Positions 1 through 7,546 of a DNA stretch of 64,000 nt are shown here, piece after piece. The position numbers and the translations under genes were made by a program. Each line of letters begins with the position of its first letter. Position 1 is the stretch's first letter. The DNA lies in NCBI GenBank assembly GCA_963717075.1, contig CAVQVI010000027.1, positions 496,001-560,000 of the forward strand. Reading direction: 5' to 3'. The DNA comes from JBGOTP01 sp963717075. GTDB lineage: Bacteria; Acidobacteriota; Vicinamibacteria; Vicinamibacterales; CAVVIG01. The notes beneath the pieces were generated by a model. That model was not told the DNA's origin and ran no database searches. It was given only the letters and a program-made list of their open reading frames with translations.

Positions 1-278
1 AGTTCGGATGCCAGGAGCACGATGACGAAGCAGGTGGCCGCGGCCTCCGCGGCGGAGGCGAGATTCAGCGCGTGCGCGCGATCGCCGCCGAGCGACCAGA
101 CGAACAGGCGCCCAATCGCGAAATAGAGCGGATAGGCGTCGCGGGGCGTCACAACCGGCGAGCCGGCCATGATCTGAAAAGAGGGTGTGTCGCCAAAATC
201 GAGTCCAGGGAGGAGCGTCGAGCGATAGAGGAGCAAGGCCAGGGCGGCGACCAGGAACGCGCCGCCGGCGCGTTTCAT
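1..278 (-). CDS. DUF2723 (GT117-type) membrane glycosyltransferase, N-terminal part only
   Basis: Reading from an ATG at 278 toward the window edge gives at least 92 residues and no stop, so the gene is cut by the window. After a hydrophobic first helix (about residues 5-17) comes LDFGDTPSFQ, then TPRDAYPLYFAIG and HALNLASA. This pattern is typical of the first periplasmic loop of DUF2723 proteins, polytopic membrane proteins classed as glycosyltransferase family 117 and proposed to use lipid-linked sugars. The start ATG overlaps the stop codon of the upstream PolX-like gene (ATGA), so the two are probably cotranscribed. Family assignment rests on the N-terminus alone; the catalytic part lies outside the window. 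Confidence 0.7.
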   Translation of the reverse strand, partial: MKRAGGAFLVAALALLLYRSTLLPGLDFGDTPSFQIMAGSPVVTPRDAYPLYFAIGRLFVWSLGGDRAHALNLASAAEAAATCFVIVLLASE

Positions 279-1792
279 CCTTGCCGCTTCGCCGCGATCA
301 GGCTGCGGAGTTCCGCGATCGATCGCGTGTTGAGGACGTGCCGTGGCTCCACCCAGCCATGCCGGGCCATGAGGAGTCCCAGCTCCATCTGGAGCCCGAG
401 GGTGTCGGTACGGTGGCTGTCGCTGTCGATGCTCAACATCGCTCCCGCGGCAACGGCCTGGCGTGCAAGCGTCCCGTTCAGATCCAGGTGGCCGGGTGCG
501 CCGTCGATCTCCACAACCGTCCCACTTTCGGCGGCAACGGCGAAGAGCTGCTCGTAGTCGAGCGCGTAGCCGGACCGGTACGGCATCTGACGGTTGGTTG
601 GATGCGTGATGATCGTGACCAGTGGATGACGGAGCGCCGCAAGATACCGCTGAAACAGTTGGCCGCCGACGTGTCCGGCCTCGTCGTGGAGGGAGGCGAG
701 CACGATGTCGAAGCGCTCGAGGAGTCTGTCGGGGAAGTCCAGGCGCCCGTTTGGCAGAATGTCGACTTCGCACCCGTGAAGGATGGTCAGGGCCGGGTGT
801 CTCTCGCGGATGGCGGCGATCTCATCCGCCTGGCGCTTCACGCCGTCCACGGAGAGATTGCGCGACGCCGCTGAGTGTGGGGAGTGATCGGTGATCGCCA
901 TGTACTCGTAGCCCAGCGCTCCGCACGCGCGCACCATCTCCTCAATCGTGTCGCGACCGTCGCTCCACTGCGTGTGCATGTGGAGGTCTCCGCGAATGTC
1001 GGCGCGTGTGATGAGCGTTGGCAGGTCGCCGCGCCGAGCCGAGGCAATCGCTTCGATGCCTTCGCGGATCTCGGGTGGAATCCACGGCAACCCCAGGGCC
1101 GCATAGATCGCTTCCTCGGAGTCTGCGATGCGGGGAGCGCCGGCTCCTCTGGCGAGTCCTTCGGAATCGAGGCTCCACCCGCGTTCGGCCGCCAGTCCGC
1201 GAAGGGCGTCGAGATGCGCCACACTTCCCGTGAGGTGTAGTAGGGCCGCGCCCGACATGTGGGGCGGAGGACAGCGCACGCCCACCTGCACACGGTCGGT
1301 CAACAGATACAACCGCCGGTCGCTCCGATGCAGCGTTCTGGCGGTATCGAGGCATTGAACCAGCTCATCGAAGGCCGCAGTGGCGTCGGCGGCCGTCGCG
1401 ACAATCTCAATATCCCCCACCGTGTCGTGCCCACGACGCAGCGAGCCAACCGGTACGGCTGATTCGACGCCGCGGGCGTTGTGCAGTCTGCTGAGAATGG
1501 GACCGGCGATGGCCATCGCGCGCCCGAGCGGAATCCGCGGGATGGACGCGCGCAGATTGGGCAGCATAGCGAGGACGTTGGCTTCGATCGACGCGTCGAA
1601 GCCCGGGAGCTGTTGTATCACGCCGCATCGTGCGGCGGCCAGGAGGTCCGCAGCGGAGGCGGGTCCCAACGTGTCGAACAGCGAACCGAGTTGCTCGATC
1701 GTGACCGCTCCCGACTCGTAGAGCCACCGCAGATCAGCAGGAAGGTCGGCGATCGCCGACTCCAGCAGCACCCAGCCGCCCGCCTCATACAT
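275..1792 (-). CDS. PolX-like protein: degenerate family X polymerase domain fused to PHP domain
   Basis: The 505 residues fit the order of bacterial PolX: helix-hairpin-helix region (about 20-80), family X palm (about 85-245), and a C-terminal PHP phosphoesterase (about 265-500). The palm keeps GSLRRG (116-121) and a LTGS...H finger motif, but the usual D-x-D is DIE (127-129) and the third aspartate, in the family's QVDLRV, is glycine here (QVGVR). Polymerase activity is therefore doubtful. The PHP site looks complete: GDLHMHTQWSDG, AITDHS, HGCEVDI, ITHPTNR and DSDSH. The reading frame stays open upstream to 2030 and that stretch resembles the missing 8-kDa N-terminal domain, but it has no ATG, GTG or TTG, so the true start is uncertain; the ATG at 1792 is the only standard one. 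It sits between the rhodanese gene and the GT117 gene. Confidence 0.8.
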   Translation of the reverse strand: MYEAGGWVLLESAIADLPADLRWLYESGAVTIEQLGSLFDTLGPASAADLLAAARCGVIQQLPGFDASIEANVLAMLPNLRASIPRIPLGRAMAIAGPILSRLHNARGVESAVPVGSLRRGHDTVGDIEIVATAADATAAFDELVQCLDTARTLHRSDRRLYLLTDRVQVGVRCPPPHMSGAALLHLTGSVAHLDALRGLAAERGWSLDSEGLARGAGAPRIADSEEAIYAALGLPWIPPEIREGIEAIASARRGDLPTLITRADIRGDLHMHTQWSDGRDTIEEMVRACGALGYEYMAITDHSPHSAASRNLSVDGVKRQADEIAAIRERHPALTILHGCEVDILPNGRLDFPDRLLERFDIVLASLHDEAGHVGGQLFQRYLAALRHPLVTIITHPTNRQMPYRSGYALDYEQLFAVAAESGTVVEIDGAPGHLDLNGTLARQAVAAGAMLSIDSDSHRTDTLGLQMELGLLMARHGWVEPRHVLNTRSIAELRSLIAAKRQG

Positions 1793-2024
1793 GTACCGAA
1801 GCTGCTGCAGGACGCGAGCATCGGTCCCTCCCAGAGGCGCAACGAGAAGAGGACCAAGGTCGCTGTCCGAGGCGATCTGATGCGAACGGACGAGGAAAGA
1901 CGCCTCATCAAAAACCGCGGCACTCGCGGCATCGCCGCGAATCCTCGCGACCAGGGCGAGTCGATCGACGGTGCGATGGAGCGGAACCGCAAGGGTTCCG
2001 CGAGGATCGTCAGAAATCGAGGGG

Positions 2025-2399
2025 TCAGCCTTTCAGGGCGCCGGGTTCGGGAGTCGCCTGTTTGGGCGCATCCTTGGTTTCGGTTGGAAAGTTGGAGGCC
2101 AGCCAGTCGGCGATGCCGCCCTTGAGACTAGAGGCGCGGTAGCCGCGACGAATCAGGTCGCCCGCAACGCGGGAGCTGGCCAGCTCATTCGGATCCGAGT
2201 CGTACACCACGATATCCTGATCGCGCGGGAGCGAGGGCAGAGGCCCTTCTCCAGCAAAGCGAATCGCACCCGGAAGCTTCACGGTACTGTGTTCGTACGG
2301 GTACTTGAGACGCGCGTCAATCAGCACGGGGCCCACCGTACCTGGGGCCCCGTCAAGCCGCTGCTTCAGATCTTCTTTTGAAATTCTGGGAACGGCCAC
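2025..2399 (-). CDS. Rhodanese-like domain protein lacking the catalytic cysteine
   Basis: A 124-residue single rhodanese fold. Visible landmarks are VLIDAR near residue 25, an ExSTVKLPGAIRF segment, IVVYDSDPNE at about 64-73 and KGGIADWLA near 93. In active sulfurtransferases the loop after VVY starts with the nucleophilic cysteine (typically VVYCACPNE); here that residue is aspartate, so persulfide chemistry at this position is not possible. A binding or regulatory role is more likely, but this is inference. The start is a GTG. The gene runs directly into the open frame of the PolX-like gene, suggesting an operon of both with the GT117 gene. Confidence 0.8.
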   Translation of the reverse strand: MAVPRISKEDLKQRLDGAPGTVGPVLIDARLKYPYEHSTVKLPGAIRFAGEGPLPSLPRDQDIVVYDSDPNELASSRVAGDLIRRGYRASSLKGGIADWLASNFPTETKDAPKQATPEPGALKG

Positions 2400-2436
2400 G
2401 TTGGGTATTGTGGGCGGGCGACTCGCGAACTGTCAA

Positions 2437-2470
2437 CCGCCAGATGTCAACAACACCGCCAGATGTCAAC
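2437..2470. repeat. Short tandem duplication, two copies of a 15-bp unit
   Basis: The unit CCGCCAGATGTCAAC occurs at 2437-2451 and again at 2456-2470, separated by 4 bases. The second copy overlaps the stop codon of the small Cys-rich gene. It could be a slippage product or a pair of protein-binding sites upstream of the rhodanese gene; nothing in the sequence decides between these. Confidence 0.5.
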
Positions 2471-2708
2471 TCGCTGCGGCGCGGTTGAACGGAGTCACGC
2501 GCGATGCGGCGTTCACTGTGGACTCGGGCGGCCGGATGACAGACCGAAGTGTGCGCCTGGCTACCGGCGCGGAAGCGGCCGTTGCGTTGACATCCCACCC
2601 CGACGTTCGTCGTCCGCAGTGGATGCACCGGAGAAAGATCGTGCCTGGCTCGCACCACATCCCGTAGTCGTGGCGGCCTGAAAGATAGCAGTTGAACCAG
2701 TTCCACAT
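2466..2708 (-). CDS. Small conserved Cys-rich protein with HDYG...CxxCGRRTxGW signature
   Basis: Eighty residues from an ATG at 2708. The N-terminal half carries the cohesive signature FNCYLSGRHDYG, WCEPGTIFLRC and HCGRRTSGWDV, with four cysteines including a C-x2-C pair that could hold a metal. The second half is Arg/Ala-rich and unremarkable. The signature looks like a small uncharacterised family rather than chance coding, and I chose the internal ATG because the upstream codons look non-coding. No function can be assigned. Its stop lies in the short tandem duplication. Confidence 0.55.
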   Translation of the reverse strand: MWNWFNCYLSGRHDYGMWCEPGTIFLRCIHCGRRTSGWDVNATAASAPVARRTLRSVIRPPESTVNAASRVTPFNRAAAS

Positions 2709-2913
2709 GGCTTCTCGTCCGTTCGGTTGCCCACCCCACGGCAAAATCAGTGCCGCAGCAAGCAGTTTCCGGGCTAGGCCCAAGACAGTAAGAAACCACC
2801 GAAAATAGCAGGTCAGTCAATGTGCGGTTTCGTGAGCGGGATCGGGGGCGCTTTGGACGTATGACGTTTCTGTAATCGAATGACAGAACCCGTCTCGCCT
2901 CGGAGTCGTACCC

Positions 2914-3180
2914 TCAGGAAGCATCCGTCGGACGTGTCGCTCGCCACAGCCACCGGCCAGCTGCGACGAGCGCCACGCCGATGGCGCCGTTCTTGACGAG
3001 CCGGTAGTTCCGTCTCGCCGGAGGCGCAGCCTGCGGTGGGGGGCGCGTCGCGCCCCGGCGTTCGACCGCGGGAATCCAGCGCGTCAGGAAGGCAAAGGCA
3101 TCCGACGCGCAGACGGGGCAGCGGTCTTCGGCGTGAATCTCCTCGCAATCCAGGCAAAGACGGGCGCCGCGCAACTGCAT
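2914..3180 (-). CDS. Small membrane-anchored zinc-ribbon protein
   Basis: Eighty-eight residues. The N-terminus has two cysteine pairs, CLDC (residues 9-12) and CPVC (21-24), spaced as in a minimal zinc ribbon. A proline/arginine-rich linker follows, then a hydrophobic segment around residues 66-80 (NGAIGVALVAAGRWLW) that could be one transmembrane helix. No known family can be named. It lies 9 bp downstream of the pseudo-receiver gene on the same strand, so the two may be cotranscribed. Confidence 0.55.
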   Translation of the reverse strand: MQLRGARLCLDCEEIHAEDRCPVCASDAFAFLTRWIPAVERRGATRPPPQAAPPARRNYRLVKNGAIGVALVAAGRWLWRATRPTDAS

Positions 3181-3189
3181 ACAGCTAGA

Positions 3190-3681
3190 TTAATCCATTG
3201 GGAGCAAGTCGTCATCGTAGAGAGATGTTCGCTTGATGCGGCGGGGGAGAGCAGGCGAATCCGAGCATCTTCGGCCGCTGCGCCAGACGCGTCGGCGATC
3301 TTGTGCGTGGGCGTTTCGGCGATCTTGCGGCGGGACAACGCCGCGCAGGTACGCGTGGAGCGCACGATGAATACTTCCGCGCGGCTCGTAGAACGCACCG
3401 GCCCGTTGGGCTTCTCGGGCGAGGGCGGCGTCCTGTGGATCGGAGTACACGAGAACCCGGGCGTGAAGGCGGGCCATCATGGCCAGGTGCACCAGCTGAA
3501 GTCCGTTGTACGCACCGAGGCGGATGTTTGTGACGATCCAATCGTACGGACTTGAGAAGAGCCGCTGGCGGGCGCCGTTGAAATCGGTGTGAACCTCGAT
3601 CTGGCCGAACAGGTTGGCGCCACGGACCAATTGCTCGCGGAGGTGGCTGTTTGGCTCGACGAGCAGTACATGTGTGGACAT
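3190..3681 (-). CDS. Response-regulator-like receiver protein without phospho-acceptor Asp
   Basis: From the ATG at 3681 the product has 163 residues. Residues 1-115 follow the CheY fold: HVLLVEPNSHLR at strand 1, then YDWIVTNIRLGAYNGLQL at strand 3, RVLVYSDP at strand 4 and AGAFYEPR at strand 5. At the phosphorylation position (normally D in LLDI/VTDI) there is asparagine (TNI), and the conserved lysine near strand 5 is replaced as well. This is therefore a pseudo-receiver that should not be phosphorylated in the normal way. The C-terminal 50 residues are Arg-rich with no recognised output domain. An upstream extension of the frame to 3786 looks non-coding. It is divergent from the sigma-54-AAA-like gene. 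Confidence 0.65.
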   Translation of the reverse strand: MSTHVLLVEPNSHLREQLVRGANLFGQIEVHTDFNGARQRLFSSPYDWIVTNIRLGAYNGLQLVHLAMMARLHARVLVYSDPQDAALAREAQRAGAFYEPRGSIHRALHAYLRGVVPPQDRRNAHAQDRRRVWRSGRRCSDSPALPRRIKRTSLYDDDLLPMD

Positions 3682-3812
3682 GCGTTGACCGTCGAGGGCT
3701 TGAGCAACTGAGGTGCCACATGAGCCCTGTCGCCGAACGTTTCCGTGAAAGACGCGACCGTTGCGCGCAACGTGCAGGAAAGTCAAACCTTACAAGGAAT
3801 TCAGTTGACGGG

Positions 3813-4295
3813 ATGTCGTCAGTCCCTGATAGTGACGCCAGGCGAATGGATCGTTCCTCATCTGAACCGCACGGGCCGGGGTTGTTGCCGGCCGCCAGTC
3901 AGGCCGGGCGTACCTTGGTGCCTGTTGAGGAACTTGCGGTGCTTCGGGATCGCCACTCGAACGTGATGATTGTGGGTCCGGATGTCGCCACCGACGCGGC
4001 TCTTGCTGAAATCCACCCGTTTCTGAGGCTTCCCATTACCGTCGTTCGAGTGGACTCTCAAGCCGGTCTCCCCTTGGCATTGAACTCAGGCACGCTGATT
4101 CTGCGCGATGTGGCGGCCTTGGCCTGGACCGAGCAACTGCGTCTCCACGAATGGCTTGCGCGCACGGCTGGCATGGCACGGGTTGTTTCTACGAGCGAGC
4201 AGCCGTTGCTCCCGCTGGTCGGGAAGGGGATCTTTCTAAACGTCCTCTACTACCGCCTGAACATGACATACCTCGTAGTGGGCGCGTCGGCGTAG
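3813..4295 (+). CDS. Truncated sigma-54 activator (AAA+)-like protein
   Basis: A 160-residue product from the ATG at 3813. The C-terminal half resembles the second half of an NtrC-type AAA+ domain: GTLILRDV (93-100) at the Walker B position (family GTLFLDE), then EQLRLHEWL, RVVSTSEQPLLPLV at sensor I, and FLNVLYYRLN (141-150) matching FREDLYYRLN. Residues 50-70 (VMIVGPDVATDAAL) stand where the Walker A loop would be but lack GxxxxGK, and the Walker B acidic pair is altered, so ATP hydrolysis is unlikely. There is no DNA-binding domain. An AAGGA lies 14 nt before the chosen ATG; an ATG at 3846 is an alternative. It is divergent from a pseudo-receiver gene. Confidence 0.55.
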   Translation: MSSVPDSDARRMDRSSSEPHGPGLLPAASQAGRTLVPVEELAVLRDRHSNVMIVGPDVATDAALAEIHPFLRLPITVVRVDSQAGLPLALNSGTLILRDVAALAWTEQLRLHEWLARTAGMARVVSTSEQPLLPLVGKGIFLNVLYYRLNMTYLVVGASA

Positions 4296-4307
4296 GGCCC
4301 GCGCCGG

Positions 4308-4679
4308 ATGCGCCGGAGTCTCGCTCCATGCAGAATATTGTCATCGGAAGCCGGCTTTAGGGAACTCTGCTGCGAGCGTGACGCGCATCTCCAACATGGC
4401 GACACCGCGGTCTGGCATGGAGCGACCCTGACCGTACAGCTCGGCGCTCTCGCCTGGCTTCTCGCTGGGCAGTTCTTCATCGCGCAGGTTGCTGCAGCCT
4501 CGGCCTGGACGATGCCGTTGAATTTGACGACGAGGTTCATCAGCGATCGACACCGAGATTGCGAATTTCCTGACGGAAAGTTGTGCACGGCAGCTTCGCC
4601 ATGGGGCCGGCTAGTTCCGTTGCACGGCCCCCCTGGTCGTAGTAGATTCCGTGGATGCAGGCGTCGTTTGTCAGAGTAG
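4308..4679 (+). pseudogene. Probable remnant of a DUF998-like membrane protein
   Basis: The 503 bases between the AAA-like gene and the NHL gene hold no intact gene. One plus-strand frame contains TVQLGALAWLLAGQFFIAQV, then AAASAWTMPLNLTTRFISD. This resembles the first transmembrane helix and loop of DUF998 proteins (about 200 residues, several helices). After ISD the similarity dissolves, no further helices follow, and the frame ends at 4679. I read it as a decayed or truncated N-terminal copy. The match is from memory of the family and is moderate; the alternative is chance coding. Confidence 0.4.
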
Positions 4680-4798
4680 TCGTGCCGCTTTGTGCGTCCG
4701 TCGTACTGCTCGAAGCCGCCGCGAAGCGCGACCCGCCACCGAAGTCCCAGACACCCATGAATCCGCTTTAACTTTGTACGGTGACAGGAGAAAAGCAC

Positions 4799-5977
4799 AT
4801 GCCTCGCCGTCTGTGTCGTGCGGTTGAATTCATCGGGCTGGTCGCGGTGATATCTCTTGGATTCACGCTTGCGATTGGCCACGAACCTCTGGGGGCACAA
4901 GTCGCTGCCGACCAGATGCCGATCTTTGAGCTCGACCCCGCGTGGCCAAAGCCACTTCCCAATAATTGGGCCCTGGGCGAAGCATGGGGGATCGCGGTGG
5001 ATTCGCGGGACCACCCGTGGGTTCTGCATTCCACCAATCAGAAGAGCCCGGCCATGCGCGAACTGGTGGCCAAGGAAGGCAAGCGTCTCGCGCCTCCCGT
5101 CATTGAGTTCGATGAAGAGGGACGCGTCGTCCAAGCCTGGGGTGGACTGGCAAACGGCTACAGCTGGATGGAAGGGGAGCCGTGGGCGGAGCACGGGATA
5201 TTCATCGATTACAAGGACAACGTCTGGGTCACCGGTGATGGGCATGTCGCGCTCAAATTCAGCCGCGACGGCAAGTTCCAACTGCAGATCGGCGAGCTTT
5301 GGAAGACCGGCGGCAGCAACGACCGGCGGCTGCTCGGCAAGCCGACGACGCTTGCCGTGAATCGGGTCAGCAACGAGGTCTTCATCGCCGATGGATATAC
5401 GAATCAGCGCGTGGTGGTCTTCGACGCCGATACGGGCAGCTACAAGCGACACTGGGGCGCGTACGGAAAGCCGCCCGACGACGGGCCAGCAGAGACGCTC
5501 ATGCCGACCGGACCTGCTCCGCAACGCTGGAATCCGACGCACTGTGTTCGGATTGCGAACGACGGCTTGGTCTACGTCTGCGACCGATACCACAACCGGT
5601 TCCACGTCTTCCGGACCGATGGCACGTTCGTCAAGGAAGTGTTCGTGGAACGGGACGTGCCTGCGCAGTACGAGTGGAGCTTCGAGTCCTCGGCGTATAT
5701 CAAGCCCACCAAGCCAGGCGTTGGGAATGGCTCGGTGTCGATGGCCGCGTTCTCGCCAGACCCGCAGCAGCGATTTCTGTATATTGGGTCGTCGACGAGC
5801 TACCGGAAGATCTACGTCTTCAGGCGCAGCGATCTCCACCTTCTAGGCTCAGTCGATACCGTCGCAGGTCATCACGAAATGGCGGTGGACTCGAAGGGCA
5901 ACATCTACACAACCGATGGACGATCGCGGAAGCCGATGCGATACCTGTTCAAGGGGTTGCGTCAAGCGAGCCGGTAG
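4799..5977 (+). CDS. Secreted NHL/beta-propeller repeat protein
   Basis: The product has 392 residues from the ATG at 4799, chosen because AGGAG lies 8 nt upstream (4786-4790). The N-terminus (IGLVAVISLGFTLAIG after an Arg-rich start) is a signal peptide or anchor. The rest shows repeated propeller blades: GIAVDSRDHPWVLH, GIFIDYKDNVWVTGDGHV, VFIADGYTNQRVVVFDADTG, GLVYVCDRYHNRFHVFRTDG and MAVDSKGNIYTTDGRSRK. These match the NHL/6-bladed propeller pattern seen in many acidobacterial exported proteins, some annotated as peptidyl-alpha-hydroxyglycine lyase-like. No catalytic role can be assigned. The MBL-fold gene 54 bp downstream has its own promoter-like sequence. Confidence 0.75.
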   Translation: MPRRLCRAVEFIGLVAVISLGFTLAIGHEPLGAQVAADQMPIFELDPAWPKPLPNNWALGEAWGIAVDSRDHPWVLHSTNQKSPAMRELVAKEGKRLAPPVIEFDEEGRVVQAWGGLANGYSWMEGEPWAEHGIFIDYKDNVWVTGDGHVALKFSRDGKFQLQIGELWKTGGSNDRRLLGKPTTLAVNRVSNEVFIADGYTNQRVVVFDADTGSYKRHWGAYGKPPDDGPAETLMPTGPAPQRWNPTHCVRIANDGLVYVCDRYHNRFHVFRTDGTFVKEVFVERDVPAQYEWSFESSAYIKPTKPGVGNGSVSMAAFSPDPQQRFLYIGSSTSYRKIYVFRRSDLHLLGSVDTVAGHHEMAVDSKGNIYTTDGRSRKPMRYLFKGLRQASR

Positions 5978-5983
5978 GCCTCG

Positions 5984-5992
5984 TGCTAGAAT
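5984..5992 (+). promoter_or_regulatory. Extended -10 promoter for the MBL-fold hydrolase gene
   Basis: TGCTAGAAT (TGn followed by TAGAAT at 5987-5992) is a good extended -10. The expected start site near 5999 would leave a leader of about 33 nt before the GTG at 6032. No clear -35 was seen. Confidence 0.4.
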
Positions 5993-6031
5993 TTCGCTGC
6001 TTCTTCTAACCTGTTCAGAAGTGAGGCCGAC

Positions 6032-7012
6032 GTGAGACGTGTAGTCGCCTTGGTGGGATTGGTCGTGATGGGTGCGCTGTCAATGGCCGTCAACGGCGCA
6101 CAGCCTGCGGTGCCGCGTGCGAAAGTGCGTCCGATTCAGCGTGTCAAAGACAACCTGTATTGGATTCCGGGGTCGGACAAGAACACGTACCCTATTCCGG
6201 GCTCAGGCTACGATCCAGCCGCTCGGACACTGTTCACCGGGGGCAACACGGCGGTCCTGGTTACCGAGTCGGGCGTGGTGCTGGTCGACACGATGATCCC
6301 TGGGTCCGGCGCCGAGATCCTTGCGCAGGTCAGGTCGGTGACCGACAAACCGGTAACCATGATCATCAACACACACACGCACTTCGACCATGCCGGGAGC
6401 AACACCGAATTTCCGGCGACGGTCGAGTTTGTGGCTCACGAGAACACCCGCGCCAACATGGCCAAGGAGACCTGCCCACCCGTCACACACTGTCAGGCGT
6501 TCAAGGGTGAGAACGTCAAGTACTTGCCGAAGCGAACATTCAAGGATCGGCTGTCGTTGCTCAGCGGGAAGGACAGGATTGATCTCTATTACTTTGGCCG
6601 CGGCCACACGAACGGCGACAACTGGGTCGTCTTTCCGGCCGTCGGAACGATGCACACCGGTGACATGTTCCAGCGCAAGAACATGCCGGCCATCGACGTG
6701 GCGAACAACGGCGGCGACGCGCTCGAGTTTTCGCGAACATTGAATGGCGCGGTGTCTTCAATCAAGGGCGTCCAGACGATTATCGCCGGCCACAGCCCCA
6801 CACTGCTGTCGTGGAACGACTTCAGGGAGTATGCCGACTACTACGCCGAATTCGTGGCGACCGTGCAGAATGCGATCAAAACCGGCAAGAGCGTGGACGA
6901 GGCGGTCGTTGCATACAAGCCATCCGATAGGTTCAAGAACTTCGAAACGGACGCTGAGCGGGTGAAGCAAAATGCCACTGCGATCTATGCAGCATCGAAG
7001 GGATCGCAGTAG
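6032..7012 (+). CDS. Secreted MBL-fold metallohydrolase
   Basis: A 326-residue protein starting with GTG. Residues 1-23 form a signal peptide ending near VNGAQ. The metallo-beta-lactamase fold is clear: NTAVLVTESGVVLVDT, then the zinc motif NTHTHFDHAG (HxHxDH), a GRGHTNGDN segment with the next His ligand, HTGDMF with the Asp, and IIAGHSP with the last His. These are the ligands for two zinc ions. Substrate is not deducible; the family includes lactamases, quinoprotein-relay SoxH-like proteins and cyclases. It is the last host gene before the integrative element, whose left end begins 25 bp after its stop. Confidence 0.85.
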   Translation: MRRVVALVGLVVMGALSMAVNGAQPAVPRAKVRPIQRVKDNLYWIPGSDKNTYPIPGSGYDPAARTLFTGGNTAVLVTESGVVLVDTMIPGSGAEILAQVRSVTDKPVTMIINTHTHFDHAGSNTEFPATVEFVAHENTRANMAKETCPPVTHCQAFKGENVKYLPKRTFKDRLSLLSGKDRIDLYYFGRGHTNGDNWVVFPAVGTMHTGDMFQRKNMPAIDVANNGGDALEFSRTLNGAVSSIKGVQTIIAGHSPTLLSWNDFREYADYYAEFVATVQNAIKTGKSVDEAVVAYKPSDRFKNFETDAERVKQNATAIYAASKGSQ

Positions 7013-7036
7013 GCGAGCGAATCTACTGAAGGAAAT

Positions 7037-7084
7037 TGGTGGACGGCAGGAGGCTCGAACTCCCGACCTCCGCGTTGCGAACGC
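7037..7084. repeat. attL: orphan 48-bp tRNA-Ala 3' end
   Basis: These 48 bases are identical to 11017-11064, which run from the CCA end through the T arm and variable loop into the anticodon stem of tRNA-Ala. Identity stops abruptly on both sides (7036 and 7085 differ from 11016 and 11065). There is no D arm or 5' acceptor strand here, so this is an attachment site and not a gene. Confidence 0.9.
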
Positions 7085-7103
7085 AAAACGTCGAGTAACC
7101 GCA

Positions 7104-7140
7104 AGCGCCGTGACCGGCAACACGTTACGGCGCTCTTTTT
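7104..7140 (+). terminator. Rho-independent terminator just inside the left end
   Basis: AGCGCCGT (7104-7111) pairs with ACGGCGCT (7127-7134) across a 15-nt loop, followed by C and five T. It would stop plus-strand transcription leaving the MBL hydrolase gene. In a circular excised form it would lie downstream of the integrase gene. Confidence 0.55.
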
Positions 7141-7195
7141 GTGTTTCGGTCAGTCGCAAGAAACCCGCATAATCATTGATAGTTTTCATAGTGCC

Positions 7196-7438
7196 TTACA
7201 GCCGATGGGCAGAACCGCGGGCAGAATGAAAGAACCCGCTGTGCTTCGCCCGATGTAAGAACGATCGCATCGCGCCGCGGGAAAACCCGAACTCCTTCGC
7301 GAGTGTTTTCGCGATGTGGGGATCACGCACGGCCGCCAACGCCGCGGTGAGCGCCAGGATCTCGGCCTTGGCCGCGGTGAGCTGCGCCTCGAGCGCGAGG
7401 GCGCGGAGGCGCCAGTCGTCGCGTGAGGGCGTCGTCAT
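7196..7438 (-). CDS. Small hypothetical protein of the element (coiled coil plus HTH-like segment)
   Basis: Eighty residues from the ATG at 7438; the frame is open upstream to 7495. Residues 10-40 are Ala/Leu-rich with heptad character (RALALEAQLTAAKAEILALT), suggesting a short coiled coil. Residues about 48-68 (AKTLAKEFGFSRGAMRSFLH) read like a helix-turn-helix, as in small DNA-binding proteins carried by integrative elements. I do not recognise the family. It lies closest to the left attachment site and reads outward. Confidence 0.4.
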   Translation of the reverse strand: MTTPSRDDWRLRALALEAQLTAAKAEILALTAALAAVRDPHIAKTLAKEFGFSRGAMRSFLHRAKHSGFFHSARGSAHRL

Positions 7439-7546
7439 GCGCGCGGGTCCTCCGTCGCGCGCCCCTGTCGCCGGGCCGTCCGACACCCGCGACAACGTCG
7501 ATGCGCTGGCGAAACTGGGGAGCTTCTGTGCGCGATCAAGCCGACG

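Noticed and set aside
4341..4758. Two short minus-strand frames in the 4.3-4.8 kb gap
   Set aside because: No domain, ribosome site or consistent frame; the plus-strand DUF998-like segment explains the region better.
4250..5839. A 529-codon minus-strand frame across the NHL gene and the upstream gap
   Set aside because: Low-complexity shadow; the plus strand has a signal peptide, ribosome site and propeller repeats.
7037..7084. A second tRNA-Ala gene at the left end of the element
   Set aside because: Only the 3' 48 bases are present; the D arm and 5' acceptor strand are missing.
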